Assembly: GCA_951217055.1 (NCBI GenBank)
Contig: OX578284.1
Coordinates: 47,481,177-47,545,176, forward strand
DNA: 64,000 bases
From: Gerris lacustris
Taxonomy: Eukaryota > Arthropoda > Insecta > Hemiptera > Gerridae
Reading direction: 5' to 3'
Below are positions 32,601 to 46,600 of this stretch, one piece after another. The first letter of the stretch is position 1. Each line of letters opens with the position of its first letter. The notes below the pieces were generated by a model that did no database searches, was not told the DNA's origin, and saw nothing but the letters and a program-made list of their open reading frames with translations. A program made the position numbers and the translations under genes.

Positions 32601-35600
32601 GAATACACCAAATGCACAGTTATTTAAATAGCAAACTTATATAAAGCAACTTTATGTAGAGTTAACCAAAACACTACACATAATATGCTGTCAAACAACA
32701 TAAAATAAAAAAACTTTTTTGACCGATATGAATTATGTACATGCATTCCTGCAACTGAGAGAGCCATTTCCACGATTGAAATTATTTACAGTATTGCAAT
32801 ATTTACAAAAAACAAACCCTAATATGATATTTAATGTAATGGACTTATAACCCACATTTGACCTAGCTAGAGCTCTCTGCATCTAGCTGTAGAGAGCTCG
32901 AATACTAAACCAATAAATAGAAATGAAAGTTAATTTGGGCTCTCCTGTATACATTTCAGTTTCAGTAGTTTACTCCTGATTGATTATTATTGTTTGGAGG
33001 AAAATCATCTTAAAAAATCAACTTACAATTTTACACTTTTTGTTGCAAGTCTGGGTTTCTTCTTTGATGCTAACTTCTCCAGCACGTCCAGAAACACACA
33101 TGTAGCTCTTGCATGGATCTCCCTCTGGGTCTGGCCATGTCTCGTTAATCTATTAACAACATGTAAAATTTAATAATACATTTTATTTAAAACTAAATAA
33201 TTTTATACAAAGGGTTACATAGGAAAGGTGTAGAAAAACTAGTTCCTTTAGCCAATAAGTGTGTAAGAAAATAAATAAAAATCTGATCTAGAAAATTAAA
33301 TATATAATAATAATTCTACCCACTGTTACAATGGCTTAACATTGTCTAGTTTCGTCAAACTTAGAACTAAAAATAACTTACAGATACAAATAACTAAACA
33401 TATAGTATAACTTAACAACTAACAATTAAAATTTAAAATATAACATAATTTAAATTGGTAAATAAAATTAAAATTTATCATAGAGATATTCTTCTGTTGA
33501 GTAAAAGGCTTTTTCAATTAATTTTTTTTTTAATCTTTAATTAATTTAATATATACTTAAGATACAGTTAAATATCTAGATTAATTTCTTTACATGTGTA
33601 ATTAAGTAAAATTGAGAAAATTCAATTATTAATTGATTCATCTCCATTTACTAACAAAGTTATAATACTTTACTACAATAATCTGTCAGGGTAATGGCAG
33701 TACACACCACAAAGTGTTTTATTTTTAAAAATTGGGCTTAAAATAATTTACCTCTAATATCAGAATTTAATGCTCTAAAAAATGATTTCATAAAACATAC
33801 TTGATGAACTTTTCCGTTGACTTTACAAGCGGTTCGCATGTAAATAGGACAGCACTGATGCTTCTGATATTTAGGTTCGTAAACATAGGAATCACTCTTG
33901 GGAGGAAGTCCACAAACTTTCTTACTACAGCTTGCCTTTGAGCTTCCTTCTTTGCATTCACAAGTTCTACAGGGACCATCATTCCACATATCGCCAAACT
34001 ATAAATAAAATAAAAACAATTTCCATTTACAAAACTTGGTCCACATATGTATGGTTAGCAAAAATAAAAATCGGTCCGAGACAACTCAGACAAACTTTCT
34101 CATATACGAGTTCATAATTATTTAGCCCAGTGTTTCCATTTATTAGATTTCGTATGTAAATTTAATTATTATTGAGCATTTCATTAAAATTTATCATAAA
34201 AATAACTTCTCCCGGGCGGGGAATCGAACCCGGGCTCTCTCGGTCCGCGTTTTAAGCTGTTTTCTCAGGAACTAGATTTTTCCCGGGAAAACGGCTTATA
34301 TCGTTGGATTCGTATTGAAATGGACTATATTTTAGAATTTTTTAATCAAAATCGTCGGAACCGTTTTCGAGAAATAATTTTTTTTCACGTTTTTTCAGAG
34401 TTTTTGGGGGGTAGCGCCCCCAAATTTGGAGCTAAAATTCATTTCTCGATTTCGCCTCGGGGTATGATTTTTCTGAACATGTATACTAAATTTCTTCAAA
34501 ATCGGCCCAGTAGTTTAGGCTCCAGGCGTCTGCACAGACGACAGACGACAGACAGACAGACATTTTTTAAAAACCACTTTTTTGGACTCAGGGGACCTCA
34601 AAACGTGTAAATCCATCAAAATCTCAAAATCGAATTTTCGCGCCATCACAATACTTTCTCTTTATATGAGAAAGTAAAAATAGATAAACCGATAATTTTT
34701 CTAAAAAAAGAAGTTTACTACACAATAGTTTTTGTAATCTAAGATTTAGAATAAAAACAGAAAAAGGACATTTTTGTCAAAAACAATTTAATAATCCCTC
34801 ACTCTATGGGGTGTACTAGGATATAGGGTCTCCCTTGATTGTCCACACTCTCTAGTTTGTCAAACTATACCTACTAACTGTACTAGTTAGTGTTAAAGGG
34901 ATTCATTCAGAATAATAGTTTTTCCAATCATTATTGCTCCATAATTTTTACTTCAAATATACATAGTACATACTATGTAATGTGATAGGTAAAGTTAAAT
35001 TTTGAGATTATAATGTTTTAAAATGTCCCCTCAATCTAAAAAAGTGGTTTTTAAATTGTATTCTACGATAGGGCCAAAAATTAAAAAATAGATAGCAAGA
35101 TTACAATAAAAAATTCCCTTATGTGAAATTGAGAAATTAATATCAACTCTAAATTTAAGAAGGCTGCCTCCTAAAAACTATGAAGAATAAAAATAAGAAA
35201 GTTCATTTACTTTATTCTGAGATTTTTTATTAAAATCAAGTAAATCTTAACTTTTAAACCAGACAACTAGTAAAATAGGCCTAAAAGATGGCTTAATTGC
35301 TAGGTTCGAACAAGTGGTTTGTCCTACTCTCTAGTATTGGTAGTAATACTCCTAGGGCTTGAACGAAATTTTTGAATAAACTCTTAATAATGATAGAGAT
35401 ATAGATTAACAACATTTAATTTGTTACTCTGTAATTTTTTTAAATCTTTTTTACTTTTTAATTGAGAGCCAGCGTGGTCGTGCGGGTTAAACCACGTCTG
35501 CTCGGCCATCACTGAATCTTGAGTGGAACGAGACGGGGTGAATCAGAGTGTCACGGCGAGGAATCGAACCCCGTCTCGTTCAACTCCTCGCCGTGACACT

Positions 35601-38600
35601 CTGATTTATATGGCTCACTATTGATCACATCATACTCGCTTCGGCAGTACAAATGTACATATGTATGATGTGTGAAGTGGCTGGAACTCTCTACCGTGGG
35701 GCATAAAAAGGGCCTAATTGCAAGGTTTGAACAAGTGGTTCGTCCTACCCGTTCTAGTAGGAAGTACTAGACTACTACTACGCCACTTACTTGCTACTAC
35801 TGCCTAATTTTTAATTAGCTTATCTCTGTTTTGTTATTTATTTTCCAATGTGTTATGTACTTCTATATTATCGCTTTCTTAGGATTATACCTTGCATACT
35901 GTAATTTTCATAGTGAGTTCCCACTTGTGGCTCTGCTGTTTGGCAACTCACAAATAAAAACAATAAAACAATATTTTACTCACATCTCGTCATTACTCAC
36001 ATCTTACTCACATCTCATTACTCACATCTTTAAGTACTGAAGTTCTTTCAGCAGGGCTTCTTTCCTTTTCTCCTCCACTAGGCTCTTCTTCATATAACAT
36101 TTCGTAAAGGCACTTGCCTTCTGGAATCTCTGTACAACATATAGGAATGGGGATCATCTTAGAATTTAAATTATATATTTAGAATAATTTTAAAACCTCC
36201 TTTGAAACAGGAAGGGAGTGGACAATATATACATCTAATGACTGAAAGGTAATCATCTTGTTTAAAACAAAAGTTTGATGAAAATATAATTACCGCAAGT
36301 ATACTCATTGCAGCAGGATCCAGTTTCCTTTGGTACAGGTTCGTGATGAGGGGGACATTTAGGTGGAAGTGGACAGGTATCCTTTTTACAAGATACAATC
36401 ACTCTTGGACAACAACCTGAGGTATCCAGTTCTGCCACCATTCCAGGATCCCGTTTCTGAGACATCTCCTCAGCAGTACTATCACAGTCTTCCAGTGCTT
36501 TACAACCTGGAATCAATATTCAAAATGATATTGTCAATATTTTTTATATTTTAAAAAGTAGAAAATTGAATGGAATAAAACCTTTCCAATGAAACATTTA
36601 GTTAGAACACAATCTAGAACAATTTTAACATATAACCTCCTGACGATAAAGTATTATTCCTTCACCAAAAAAACAGAAGTAAAATAATAACTTACGACAA
36701 GTGAATTGTTGACAACCATTAGCTCCAGTTTCAAGCTGCATGACCTGACCAAATCCACAAACAGGTTGCTGAGGCTCTTCACACACAGGTCCACTTGTTG
36801 GCTCAGGTACTAAAAAATAAATGCAATTAATAACAACTCATAATATATGCATTCAATTTATTGTAGTTATTAAATGTTTTCCAACAGATATTTTTGTACA
36901 AACAAGTCCTAAATACGCCCTTACATAGTTGAATAGGTCTATTTACAGCATTTTTATTTCATAATTAAGTTTTTCAAACCTGAAACTGGTTGGACAACCA
37001 TCACACACTCATCATCTCCCACATTATCATTTTGTAACATTGAGTTGTGTTGTACAACCACACAAAGCTGTAAAACATGTCTTTATAGGTTCTCTTTTAA
37101 AGTGACGTCCACACCTACACTAAAATTGTACTTTTTATTATCATTTTTAAACCTTCAGAATTCTAGTTTAACTTAAAAAATATAATTTGATTGCTTCCAC
37201 AATTTCTAATGTCAGTGTTAGTAACATGAGATATTCTTACCACAGACATATTCAGGACAGCATGCATTTTCGGAGGCCTTGATAAGAGTAGTCTTGAATC
37301 CTCTGGTACAGAGGTTGGCAGGAGGACAATGTGTAGTCTGACACTGGACTTGAGGTCCGGATTGTGATAGACCTGGCTTGGTTGCTTCACAAGTACACTT
37401 GGTACAGGGGTCGGGATGCCACTCATCTCCTGGATAATGTCCCTCAGCGTCACAAGGCTCACATCTAGTTGCATTTATACACACACCTTCTTTAGTAACC
37501 TGAAAAAAAACATATTAATCAACATTGGAAATTAGTAATATTGTTACGTCACTAGAGCAAGATGTACTCCCCTGAAGATGCTCTTAACACTGGGTGTGTA
37601 ATGTCGGAACCAAAACCCTACATGAAATGGTCACCACTGCAAAACCTAGAACTTCATTGGAAATTGAGTAAACATTTGTGGTTTTTTTTTTTTTAATGAT
37701 TTTTCCAGTTTACAGCAATCTAGATAGTCCAGGAGATAGCGTGCAAAAAAGTGTCTGACTAACATCAAGCTAGAATTTTGTGTGTAAGTAAATCTTTTGG
37801 TGCTTTTTAGGAATATGTGGTCGTCTAAGTTCGTTTGCGGGACATAGCTTGGCAATAGGCATTGGAAAAAAACAAACCGGTGGAGAGCGGCCATGAACTG
37901 CCCTTTATGGTGGGCAATGAGATTTTCATGATCCTGAGAACGAAATTAGTTAGTAGACCAAAAATCAAGTAGATGGTACTGTGTTACTTATTTTATTTTT
38001 TTTTTCAAATGCCCATTGCCAAGCTATGTCCTGCAGACGTATCAGCCGACCACATATTCCTAAAAGGCACCAAAAGATGTACTTATACACCGAATTCTAG
38101 CTTGATGTTAGTCAGACGCTTTTTTGTACACTATCTCCTGGACTAAGAGAGAAAACTCTGAAAGAGTAGATATTGTAAGATTCAATTAGCTATGTCACGG
38201 GCAGTCTATAAAATAGTAGTTGTGTTTACTATTAAAATAAAGACAACCAATGTCCATTTCTTCATCAGATAGCTCAGTTCTGAGATATAAAAAAAGAGAA
38301 ACTGTAGCTCAATTTCAGCCGCTACCAGAAAGTGTGTGTAACTGAAGTGCTCCTAGTCTGGCTTTTCATTAAACTCTAGATTTTCTGTTGAAGACTACAC
38401 CTCTACAAATGTGAAGTGTTATTAGTAAATTTTATCATCATTATACCAGGAACACTTCCAAACACATCACTATGTGTTTGTAAATCATCACTAACACAGA
38501 AGAAGAAAACAAAGGAAGACATACCTGTCCATTAGGGCAGACACAGCCTTCTTTCATAGGAGATTTGCAAGCTGATAGATCTTCTTGGAAGATCTTATAA

Positions 38601-40593
38601 TTATCACAGTTCAACTTGCATCCAAGAGTGCAGTATCTGTATTCCAATCCTGAAATTAAATTTTAAAAAATACCATGTCAAAAATATGTAAACAAGTTAT
38701 TTTTTATCAGTTTAAGACTAGCCTATATGATCTAGCCAATGAACATTTATTAGATTAGTAGTAACTTAATATGCTGACTCTTGTGGTCTTAGTGGGTGAG
38801 CTATTTTACACTGGCAATAACCACCTAAAGAATAAAAAAATAAAATAAAAAATGTGTTTTTTACGTGCTAAGACAAACCAGTTGACCAGGAAAAAAGTCT
38901 ATCATATTTACCATTGATTTATTTCATGAATAATTTAATAATTAGAAATTTAATTGATTTTTTTTTTTTTATCAGTAAATTTATGCTTACACATCCGTAT
39001 TCAAATCTTAGACTTGTATTATAATTTTTTTTTACTGTTTATTTTTAAATCGAAAACTAAAACTACCATCATTTTACTATTAATTTAACATTTAAACCAA
39101 TACATGAAAGGTTTTCACTTTTTTTGTATGAAAATATGACCCACATAATGTGCTAACTATGTTTTAAAAGCAAGAGAACCAGTTTAATAAATGTGAACTG
39201 ACTTATCTCGTAGTTTGCTTTAGCTGTTTCTAAAGTAACGTTAAGTATTTTGTGTACTACTATAGTGCGTATACTATGTTAGCATACTATAAATAGTATG
39301 TAGTCAACATCTTAAAAATGGAAGAAGTTTAAAGAATTTTAGCATCAGTTTTAAAACTTCCTTATATTTTGGAATAATTTTTAACAGTTATTCATAAATG
39401 TAGACCCCATAGGTATTAAAATTGTGTCTAATAAAATTTAAAAGTTACTAAAATACCTTTAGGACAGAAGTAGGGGCAGCGTTCAGGTGTTCTCCAATCC
39501 AAACATATAGCTTCCTCGGAGCATTCTCTCACGTAGCTCTCCATAAACTGACAAATTGAGATTTCTTCCTTGCATAGTGCTAGATGACAATTTTCCACAT
39601 GGATTTTTGGATCAATCACAGCATGGCACTAAAAAATTTTAATAAAAATATTTTACTCTATATAATAAACCAAATTTAGTACTTCTTTAGATTGTTACTC
39701 CCCTAAGTTGTTTTAGTTTAGACTTGGACTAAATTACTATTAAGAAAAAGAAATGTTTAGTCCAATGTACATTGGGACAAAGGAATACCACACTTATGTT
39801 TTTATAAGGGAGTAACAGTCTAAAGAAAAACATTCTGTACACCTTCTTTATAATGTTACTCCCCTCTGTTTTTTAATCTAAAGAAGTGCCCAAGACTTAA
39901 TAAAGAGGGTTTTCAAAGACATAAAAATAAACAATTCCAACAAATAACAATTCCTGATTATAAGTTGGCTTTGTACAATAAACTTATTTTGAGTGGAAGC
40001 ATTTTTTTCTTTCTTGGATTTATTGTAAACATGTAAGAATTACAAGAAAGACTTCCAGTAAAAGGAGATTACATAGAGTTAGATAAGTTCAAATAAGTGT
40101 TTCAAAAGATAACTATATTTATTTATTTATTTTTTTAACTGAATAAAAAAGAAATCAGTTAAGTGACTCAAAATTCTCCTTTATAACAGATGAACTTAAC
40201 TCATTAATTTTATCCATTTTTCTGTGATAACGTACAAGTAGGCAATACAACTAAATAAGTTAATAGTAGAAGGCAAAAGTCTCTCCGCGTAAAATATTTG
40301 TTTAAAAACATTCAAGCTTTCGGCCATTATAAGGCCATCTTCCATGCCGAAAGAGGTGGAATTGTAAATTAACAAAAAGAGCACATAAGGCGGGGTGAGT
40401 CATGCCAGACACTGGCACAAGACTGACACTGGTCAAGACTGGTGTTGTTGTGCCAGTGTCTGGCTTTGAATGACTCACTCTATAATTCCTTATGAGCTCT
40501 TATAGTTGATTTACCATATTTTCTTCCATATTCTTTCTTCCTCTCCACCTCTTTCGGCACGGAAGATGGCATTATAAAGGCCAAAAGCTGCTT

Positions 40594-40639
<46 letters not shown>

Positions 40640-43600
40640 TTTACATGGAGAGACTTTTGCTTTCTACTTTCAATGATGACCTCCACTCATCCTCCATATC
40701 CTATCTTAAATAAGTTAATGGTTTTTAAATTACCCTGCCGAAGACAGAAGCATCCATAAGTTTGAGGCAAGGATCTTCCTGAGGCGGTGGAAGAAGACAC
40801 TCTGGCTCCTTTTCCTTAACTCCACACACTTCGTCTTCAATACCCAATGAAGCGAAGACTGAAAGTCAAACAATATAAAATTCAATTTTTAAAATTAATA
40901 CTATATTTACAAGAAATAAAGATAAAACACATTTATAGATGGATAATCAATCATAAATTGTTTAGTGAAAAATAACTAGGCATAGCGTGGCTCTTACTAT
41001 ATTGAATATTTAGACAATAGTTTATGATAATGTTTCATAGTTGAAGATGATCAATTTATGTGAAATATAGACAAGAGAATTCTTTAGTAGTTGGGCCAAT
41101 TAAGGAAATAAAAGCCTCACTTTTGCAATAGTTCCATCCCTCCTTGGATCATTCTGAAGTTGATTGACTAGACGATGGCCATTGTGATGGCTGTTATTAA
41201 AAAATTCTTGTTTGAACATTAAACATTTTTTGTTTGAATCATTGTGATTCTCGTAATTTCCCTGAATACAGGTTCTGTTTATTGCACAATTAGTTTTAAA
41301 TAAATAAATAATTTAAAGATCGCATTTCTAATTCTAACTTCCAATCTTTTACCATTTAAACTTAACCACTACAACTCCCTCTTACAATATTGCTATATAT
41401 ATTATTTGGACAATAGTTTATGATAATAAGTTAGTACAATGTGTTCCTTGTGGTTTTCAATTCTTTAAAGGTTGGCTCAAACAATAATTTATAATAATAA
41501 CCATCATGATGTTATCGTCTAGACAGTCAGATTGAGAATGATCCAAGGAGGGATGGAAATATTGCAAAAGTGAAGCATTTATTTCCTTAACTTCTAAAGA
41601 GTTTATGATAATGTTTCATAATTGAAGATGATAAATTAGTGTGAAATATAGATAAGATATGTAAAGTAGTGGAATGAGGGTGCCTAATTAATCACACCAT
41701 GTAATACAATTATATGTCACACGTCCTAAAGAAAATAGTAATAACTCAAAATTAGTAAATTTATCAAGGTTTTCTTGGAGGAAACTTTAATTTACTTCTT
41801 TTTTTTTTAGGTTATCACTGTTTTCTTTGGGTTTTTCTTTTCTCTCTATATATATATATGTGTGTCACACATCATCATGTATCACAAATTTACTGAGTTA
41901 TGTTGAGTTATTATTGTTTTCTTTGGGAAGTGCAATGTATGACATGCTCCACAATTCTTTTTGAAATAGAACTGAATCACAATCACTTCACTAAACAAAA
42001 ACTTCATATATTAAGTTAACATTTTACAAATTTTTTCAATAGTACTTCAAATGATTTATAAGAAGTTGAAATTTAAATTGATTAGGTTACGATTAAGTAC
42101 TATACAAATACATGCTTGTCTCAATGAACAGATAAAGTTGGATGTTACTGACAGACAGACAAACGTACAAACAGACTCAGTGCATTAGTTATTTGAATTT
42201 AACTTACATTCAGGTGACTCCTGTATTTTCCAGCTAGAGCCAAATGTATCGACATCGTCTACCAAAATTAGACCCTCAGATGATTTGAAGTCATCAGTGC
42301 TGTTCAAATTACAGTTACCTGAAAACAAGAGAAACAATTGTGCAGTGCAGATTTCATAGACTGGGTATTCGTATATACAAACCTAGATTTATTAATTTTA
42401 TATAACCACTAAAAGATAAATTATTATTTAAGTATATATTGTACTTTGTTTCTACTCAGATATAAACTTAGTGAACGATTTTAACAGTTTAACAAAATAT
42501 ATAGGAGACACACCATTTGATTAGTAGAAATAACACTAAAGAAACAATAAAACTGCGTTCTAAGGATCATTAAATTTGAGATGGATTATTTTATTTATTT
42601 TTTTATTGAAATGTTTTTACCTGACTATTTTTTTAATCCCCCCCCCCTTTTATTCACATTTAATGTTTGTTATTGTGAATAATCTAATCAAAATTTCTCT
42701 TTGAGTTTTACAAAATCTTGGTTCAAACAAGAAAAATATTGGAAACATTTTTATACATTAAATTATTTATTAATAAATATTTTAATTGTTAACAATTGTT
42801 TTTTTATAAATATTAATAAGGATAATTCAAATATCTTAAGTTAGCACATGATTATTAGATAAAAAAAAGAATAGTATAAAACATACCACAAAGTCCTTCG
42901 GTTTTTGAGTTATAGTAGTGAGAAGGAACTTTGAGAGAGAATCCTTTGCCTTTGATGAAGAACTCCAAATCTACTTCCATCTGTACCAAGCAGACCAATA
43001 TACTCTTACCAGCTAACTCGTGAACATTGAGCCAGTCTGACTTTCTAGCTAGCTGTGTCTGCTCAACTCCATCTATCTTTAGCTTCAACTAAAATACATA
43101 AAAAATGTAAAGGCTAGAGCATGCAGATAAAAAAAAGTTAAATCAAACAAAAAAAAGTTTTAACAAGGATATATCTAGCTCTGGAATGCAGAAGAAATTT
43201 CCGTCACAAAAAAAAAAACGACATGAAAAATGTGATGAATGAAGAGTTAGGATATAACAGGAGGTTGTTATGTTTTCATTTAAAGTAAGTACAATATTTT
43301 GACGATAGGCAGGCTGAAGTTTCAATAAACGACATGCAAAATGTGACGCTCTTAAATATCATTCCAGGAAGTTAGAATATAATAGGAGGTAGACTGATGT
43401 TCACTTGTATTCATTGCAGTACTATATTTTGCTGATAGAAGTTCTAATTTTTACATAAAATGATATCAGAGCTCCTTGCAGGCCAAATAGTAATCAAAAT
43501 GGATTAATGTTTCATAATTTCACACCTTAAGATGCATCGACTATATCAATGAGAAAAATATATACTGGTTTACTCCACTTTGTCAAAAGCATTGAAATGA

Positions 43601-46600
43601 CAAAATGTGGATTCAATGCCCAGAAACATACCTATGACCCATGATTTTTTCAAAAGACAATATCATTAGTAACCTAAACTAGAACTTAAAATTAAGACAC
43701 AATAAACAGGTCAAGTGTGTGCTAGTCAGCACACAGCGAGGGCCCGTAGGCCACACTATATAGTGTTTAACTGTAAAATGTATAAACAGTGTTTTTTTAA
43801 AATGCTAAAAAGCTTATTTTGAACCATTCTTAGGGTCTGATATTCTCAAAACACACTCTGATAAAGTATTTTTTTGCCACTGAACCGGACTACAACCATA
43901 TAAATACACCGAAAAGACCATAATTATAAAAAAACGAATTTTGTCAATAAAAAATAAAATAATATTTTTTTCGAAATTTCCAAAAAGTGGTATCTTTACT
44001 TTTGGTCGAAGAATGTTCAGGAATTTTTTCAGATTTTTTGCACTTCACATAAGCGAGATAGAAGGGGGGGGGGGGGGACACGTTTCACACCCACTTCAAA
44101 CTTGCCTACGCTCGCCCTATCAAAGTTATATCCAAAGAATTATATATTTTTGTAATCAGCTCGACGTACCCTTTCATATGATACCCCTCACGGTGTCAAA
44201 AAAAATAAAAAAAAATGTTAAACCTTAAGTTTTTTACCCTAATTTTTTTGATTTTTTTTTTTTTTTTAAGTCGCTATATTTTTTAAATATGTGGGCAGGT
44301 ACAAGACACATACATGCCAAATTTCAAAGTGATCGGACGAAAGGTGTGGCCGTGAGAGCATGCGAGAGGACGGACGGACAGACACACGCAGGAAAATGTA
44401 AGGGTCCTTGGTTTTGCCTACGGACCCTAAAAATTATCACAATAAAAAAAAGTAAAATGGCCAGATCCCCCATCCATTAAAAAAATATATTAATTACTAA
44501 TTCTGTGATGCAGCAGCCAAAAGCAAAATCATCTCAACACTAAACAGACAAGCATTACTGAGTAAAGTCTATAATAAAATAAATACTCACTTTATCATTC
44601 CTATAAGAGACATGAACAATGTGATCCTTAACCAAAATGGTAACACTTTGAATGCAGATTTCTCCAGAACCATCCTCACACAGTCCATTTGTACCATAAA
44701 TCTGTAAGTAAACATAAATTTAAAGTAAAATTATATATATCACAACGATAAAATTATAAAAGGTAAAATGCCTAACGAGATGTTACCTTAAAGCTTGGTC
44801 CTTTGACATCAGTTAGTGTTTGAGATAAAACATAAGTACAGTTTCCAGCGAATCTATAGTCTTTCTTATCAAAAGGTACAAATCTTGATTTATCATATCC
44901 TTCACACATACCTGAAAATGATTGTATTATTAAGACCAAACTACTATTTAATAAATTTAAAAACACAAGGGTCAAATAATAAAGAAATAAATAATAATAA
45001 TAATAAAAAACCATTTCAGTAGCTAGTAATTTGAAGTAAAGTTAAAAGTTAATAATTTAATTTCCAAAATTATCAATCAAGCATCTTTCACCTCATTAGA
45101 TTTGATTTATTAGTGTGGATCACATCTCACTTATTTAGGAATTAAACCCAGATCATAGTTGGTTTTTGGTTCCACAGACCATCTTAAGAATTTAAGAAGA
45201 AACACTGATCCTTGCATTTATACACATTTTTTTTTTTATATTTATAAAAAGAAAGATAGCACAGTACCCACAGTGGAAGAGCCTTCCAGAGGGATTCTTG
45301 CTACAAACGTAGCAAGAAGCCCTGAAGAACAGTTGAGAGGTCTCATCAGCTATTTACCTAGTTAATAAGACCAGCCAACATTATAATGGATGAACATTGA
45401 ACAGTGTTGGTCCCCCTGATTAATATTTAATTATTTAATATTAACAACTTACAGTCCCTGCAGTCAGAAGGTTTGACACAACGTTCTCCATCTCTAACAT
45501 AGCCAGCAGGACAGTAGCATCCAGGGAAGCACTGATCAGTAAGTGGACAGGCATCTTCAACCATGAGTTCAGAACAGCAAGGTTCACAGGATCTTCTAAA
45601 GCACTCGTGATATACTAATCCATCAGGACACTCCACCGCTAAACATTAATAAATTGAACAATTTTAAAACTCTAATTTAATATCTAAAGACTTTAATCTA
45701 TTGCTGCAGCACAAATAAACTCAGATTTAACTCGAGATCGTTGGGTGGGAATTGCATTATTATTGCATTATAATTGCATTATTCTGAAGATAAAACAATT
45801 TATAGCTTGGTCCATTGGCAAATCATTAGTCTGATTCACCACATACTTCTTTGGTACAAAATGTTTTAGTAAAATTAAGAATAAAACAGACATTTTGGAT
45901 TCCCCAATCCATAAATCATAGTGCAAACTTAACAGCACTCACTCGCAAAAGAAGTAGAAGAAGATTCAAATTAGAGAAGATCAAATCTTTTTACAGAATT
46001 TCCACCTTGTACTTGTTAAAAAATTCTATCGATTTAAGGTTAGTCATACAAGTATGAATGCGTTCCAACTACTTCCAATAAGATAATAAAAAAATCTTGG
46101 TTTGGCCCAACAATATTTTTATTAAATCTCAACTATTAATGCGAATGTTAAAACAAATATTTGGGGTTGTTCGTTGTTAAAGCTATTCTTGTGGACAAAG
46201 ATATAAATCAAACTCAGGCAAATTCATTTGAAGCTACCAGATAAATCTCATAGGATTTTTTCAAGATTGCAGTTGTGAGCATTATATTTATGTTGAAAGT
46301 GGATGAAGACTGTAAACATAATTATTTCCTTGTAAAGACATTTATTGCCTAATTTCTTAATTGCTTTTTTTATTTGACTAATTTCTCTAAATTTATAGTA
46401 TTCTACCATTCAAAACACTGATGAAGCTCAGGTTCCCTGGGAGAAAGCTATGTGAAATAAAATAAAAAAGAAATTAACAACAGACTTTTATTCCAAACAA
46501 CACATTCACTGTTTTAATTCTACTCTCAAGTCCACCTAAGAAAACCTTCAATTACAATTATTTCCATTTTTAAAAAAATCTCTCATTATGTACAACTATG

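Larger units (their letters stand above)
33999..36025. other. Hemolectin intron 30/31 rich in repeats
   Basis: This 2-kb intron holds the 34195-34680 repeat, a short SINE-tail fragment (about 35283-35345) and a full SINE (about 35458-35800). Outside these it is AT-rich without recognised features. Confidence 0.6.
37500..38524. other. Hemolectin intron 26/27 with two repeats
   Basis: It contains the second copy of the 12105 repeat (about 37545-37660) and the long-armed foldback at 37725-38145. The rest, to 38524, is AT-rich intron. Confidence 0.6.
39629..40733. other. Hemolectin intron 24/25 with repeats
   Basis: It contains repeat 39682-39896 and the foldback element 40266-40668; the remainder is AT-rich. 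Confidence 0.6.

Noticed and set aside
34200..34250. tRNA gene suggested by a strong T-arm-like sequence
   Set aside because: Only the T-arm and part of an acceptor-like stem are recognisable; no matching 5' half or anticodon arm. It belongs to a dispersed repeat.
36130..36157. Upstream acceptor for hemolectin exon 30 that would add an in-frame-looking Met-Ile-Pro-Ile start
   Set aside because: It breaks the frame from exon 29, which leaves one base. The acceptor at 36130 restores a Glu codon and a normal Cys-rich continuation.
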